Shown here piece after piece: positions 62,131 to 64,000 of a stretch of 64,000 bases of DNA. The first letter of the stretch is position 1; every line of letters begins with the position of its first letter. The stretch covers positions 1-64,000 of the forward strand of contig NZ_JAHCMU010000020.1 in assembly GCF_018449435.1 (NCBI RefSeq), in the 5' to 3' direction. Both the position numbers and the translations under genes were made by a program. The DNA comes from Flagellimonas sp. 389 (GTDB lineage Bacteria; Bacteroidota; Bacteroidia; Flavobacteriales; Flavobacteriaceae). Under the pieces are notes generated by a model, which saw only the letters and a program-made list of their open reading frames with translations, was not told where the DNA came from and ran no database searches.

Positions 62131-62184
62131 ATCAATGAGGTTGATTTCAAATTTTTGTATTTTGGGGAATTCAAAACGTTATGT

Positions 62185-63369
62185 ATGTCGGAAATAGTTG
62201 AAAAAGCTGAACAATTTGTCTCCAAAATCTTGGAAAATGAATTGAATCCAAAAATTTTATACCACAATTTACGACATACCCAACGTGTGGTTAAAAGTAC
62301 TAAAGAATTACTCAATTTCTATACCCTTGGAGACAATGAGAATGAAAGGCTTCTATTGACGGCTTGGTTTCATGATACAGGCTATACAAAAACCATTGAA
62401 AACCATGAGGAGGCTAGCTGTAGCATAGCTACAGAATTTCTAAAAGAGCAGAATTATAGTCCAGAAGGTATTGAACAGGTATGCACCAACATCATGGCAA
62501 CAAAAAGGTATTATGAACCTCAAAATTTGCAAGAAGAAATCATAAGAGATGCGGATGCCTCACATTTTGCAAAAAAAAGCTATTGGGAAACAGCGGAATT
62601 TTTGAAAGATGAATTGGAAAAATTGGAAATTGCCAATTATTCAAACAAAGAATGGAGGGATGAAAACATAAAGATGTTTAGAAATGAGCATGAATTTTAT
62701 ACCCAATATGCAAAAGAAAATTGGGAAGAAGGAAAAGAGCAGAATTTAAAAAAGCTGGTAAAGGAAAAAAAGATAGAAAAAGAAATTGCTAAAAAAGAGG
62801 CCTTAAAAGCTAAATACAAAAGTGAAAGTCCAGATAGAGGCATTCAAACCTTATTTAGAGTAACCTTAAAAAACCATTTGACCTTAAGTGATATTGCGGA
62901 CACCAAGGCCAATATCTTGTTATCCGTAAATGCCATTATCATATCTGTCGCGCTTTCCAACCTTATTCCTAAATTGGATAATCCTTCCAATACCTATCTC
63001 ATATACCCCACGGCCATATTTATCTCTTTCAGTGTTATTTCTATGATACTAGCAGTTTTGGCAACAAGGCCAAACGTAACCAGCGGGCAGTTTACCAAAC
63101 AAGATGTTCAGGACAAAAAAGTAAACCTGCTGTTCTTTGGAAATTTTCATAAAATGAGCCTAAATGATTATGAATGGGCCATTCAGGAATTGGTTAAGGA
63201 CAAAGATTACATTTATTCGTCACTTACCAAGGACCTGTACTTTTTGGGACTTGTCCTGAACAGAAAATATAACATTCTACGTTGGACCTATACTATTTTT
63301 ATCATAGGTATAGTAATATCCGTGATTGCTTTTGGGGTTTCATTTCACTTTTATGGACAACCTAAATAA
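62185..63369 (+). CDS. HD phosphohydrolase fused to a Pycsar effector TM (PycTM) domain
   Basis: A 394-residue protein from the ATG at 62185; the open frame starts at 62119 but inside the neighbouring divergent leader. Residues 20-150 are an HD domain: YHNLRHTQRV (His31), WFHDTGY (His63-Asp64) and RDADASHF (Asp122). After a charged coiled-coil (about 180-220) comes the DUF5706/PycTM domain with ADTKANILLSVNAIIISVALSNL, a second span (about 275-300) and a third near the C-terminus (about 368-390). PycTM domains are membrane effectors of cUMP/cCMP phage-defence systems; here the link to an HD hydrolase and the lack of a cyclase suggest a resident nucleotide-responsive membrane protein. The role is inferred. 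Confidence 0.82.
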   Translation: MSEIVEKAEQFVSKILENELNPKILYHNLRHTQRVVKSTKELLNFYTLGDNENERLLLTAWFHDTGYTKTIENHEEASCSIATEFLKEQNYSPEGIEQVCTNIMATKRYYEPQNLQEEIIRDADASHFAKKSYWETAEFLKDELEKLEIANYSNKEWRDENIKMFRNEHEFYTQYAKENWEEGKEQNLKKLVKEKKIEKEIAKKEALKAKYKSESPDRGIQTLFRVTLKNHLTLSDIADTKANILLSVNAIIISVALSNLIPKLDNPSNTYLIYPTAIFISFSVISMILAVLATRPNVTSGQFTKQDVQDKKVNLLFFGNFHKMSLNDYEWAIQELVKDKDYIYSSLTKDLYFLGLVLNRKYNILRWTYTIFIIGIVISVIAFGVSFHFYGQPK

Positions 63370-63385
63370 GATATCTAATTAAAAT

Positions 63386-64000
63386 TTAGGGTTTTAATTC
63401 TTCCATTAGATCCTCATAGGTATACGTACGTTCAGATTTTACATCTTTGGTGTACAAAATCTCAGCTCTTATTGCTTTTAATCCGGTAACGCCCTGCAAA
63501 CCTTCCAGCTCTACGATTTCAATATTGTTGGTAAAGTACCCCTTAGATTTTAAGAACTTAATGTAGCGCAGGTATTCTTTTTCATCTTTTCGCTGTGAGT
63601 AGACAATAGACAGTTTCCCTTTCTGGGTCAATCTTTCATTAGTACCTTTTATATAGGATTTATCAATACGTTTTTTGATGATTTCGTATCGTGCGTTATA
63701 TGTACCGTCTACATCAAAACGTTTTTCATCCATTCTAAACCTAATGGACAATGAAGCGCTATAGACCAAAATCAACGAAGCTACATCCAGTTTTACGGGC
63801 AATTTGGATTTGAGCGTATAGTACTTGTTCTCCATATCGCACATTACCTGAAGCTGCCATAACCTTAAATTACTTAAATACAATTCATTAAAATTCCTAT
63901 CATTTGCTATAGAACTACCAATGTACATGTTGTGTTCTACACCGTCTGTTTTGTAACGTTCAAAATAATGTGGGAACATTCTTTGGGCATCCAATTGTTT
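63386..64000 (-). CDS. C-terminal part of a GAF-domain protein (runs off the window)
   Basis: The reading frame stays open to the window edge, so the true start is beyond 64000. The visible 205 residues begin KQLDAQRMFPHYFERYKTDG and include YIGSSIANDRNFNELYLSNLRLWQLQVMCDMEN, then a basic helical region and a short alpha/beta end (KGKLSIVYSQRKDEKEYLRYIKFLKSKGYF). The MFPHYFERYKTDG stretch is one I associate with large flavobacterial GAF-domain proteins of about 790 residues. No GAF domain itself lies inside the window. It converges on the HD-PycTM gene. Confidence 0.7.
   Translation of the reverse strand, partial: KQLDAQRMFPHYFERYKTDGVEHNMYIGSSIANDRNFNELYLSNLRLWQLQVMCDMENKYYTLKSKLPVKLDVASLILVYSASLSIRFRMDEKRFDVDGTYNARYEIIKKRIDKSYIKGTNERLTQKGKLSIVYSQRKDEKEYLRYIKFLKSKGYFTNNIEIVELEGLQGVTGLKAIRAEILYTKDVKSERTYTYEDLMEELKP

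Noticed and set aside
62185..63369. A complete Pycsar phage-defence system
   Set aside because: No adenylate/uridylate cyclase-like gene lies next to the PycTM gene; the neighbours are a metallophosphoesterase fusion and a GAF-domain protein.

Overview
The window reads as chromosome of a marine Flavobacteriaceae (Bacteroidota). The signs are SusC/SusD transport genes, many lipoproteins, promoter -7 elements of the TAnnTTTG type in place of sigma-70 boxes, AT-rich intergenic DNA, no clear Shine-Dalgarno sequences, and a mevalonate (not MEP) isoprenoid route. No rRNA, tRNA, CRISPR array or complete insertion sequence was seen.

Layout. 1-2400 is a patchy accessory end: a 5'-truncated DUF1851 (Tdi1-type immunity) gene, a small secreted protein and a zinc-free MDR oxidoreductase. 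2411-10842 holds ordinary cell genes: RsgA GTPase, RluB-type pseudouridine synthase, an S9 peptidase and a giant AsmA-like protein. 10843-15004 is an insertion zone: an SF2 helicase with a hydrophobic C-terminal region lies between two ~118-bp imperfect direct repeats, followed by a membrane-anchored BAAT-type hydrolase. Cassette-like sites follow both stop codons. 15133-19170 (minus) is a mevalonate/isoprenoid cluster: mvaD, mevalonate kinase, UbiA prenyltransferase, and a nitrilase translationally coupled to the UbiA gene. TspO and DUF1697 genes follow. 20356-24664 covers glycerol: glpK, glpF, an FAD flavoprotein and a GDPD lipoprotein. 24834-30086 (minus) is a LacI - GH65 phosphorylase - GH13 amylase operon, divergent from a SusC/SusD pair and a VCBS/ASPIC lipoprotein (30460-38635).

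The most interesting part is 38654-48604. A LacI regulator sits between two identical 16-bp perfect palindromes (38654-38669 and 41292-41307). These control a YeiH-type anion exporter plus the LacI gene, and the divergent pair FMN reductase / aldo-keto reductase. Next come an SsuD-family FMNH2-dependent sulfonate monooxygenase, a sodium/solute symporter, a Tat-exported SorA sulfite oxidase, a membrane-anchored SorB-like cytochrome c, and a second symporter. This is the gene logic of oxidative sulfonate catabolism: uptake, reduced-flavin supply, C-S cleavage to an aldehyde plus sulfite, aldehyde reduction, then sulfite oxidation or export. The flavin reductase + AKR + SsuD-like trio matches the sulfo-ASMO route for sulfoquinovose known from Agrobacterium. 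Here the ABC transporter is replaced by symporters and SusC/D, and no sulfoquinovosidase is present, so the substrate is open.

48746-58417 carries two more VCBS/ASPIC lipoproteins, a vanadium-haloperoxidase/PAP2 protein, an SRPBCC-GyrI-like membrane protein and a propeller-like lipoprotein. The end has a very large metallophosphoesterase / kinase-like / beta-barrel fusion (minus), an HD-PycTM protein and the C-terminal part of a GAF-domain protein running off the window.
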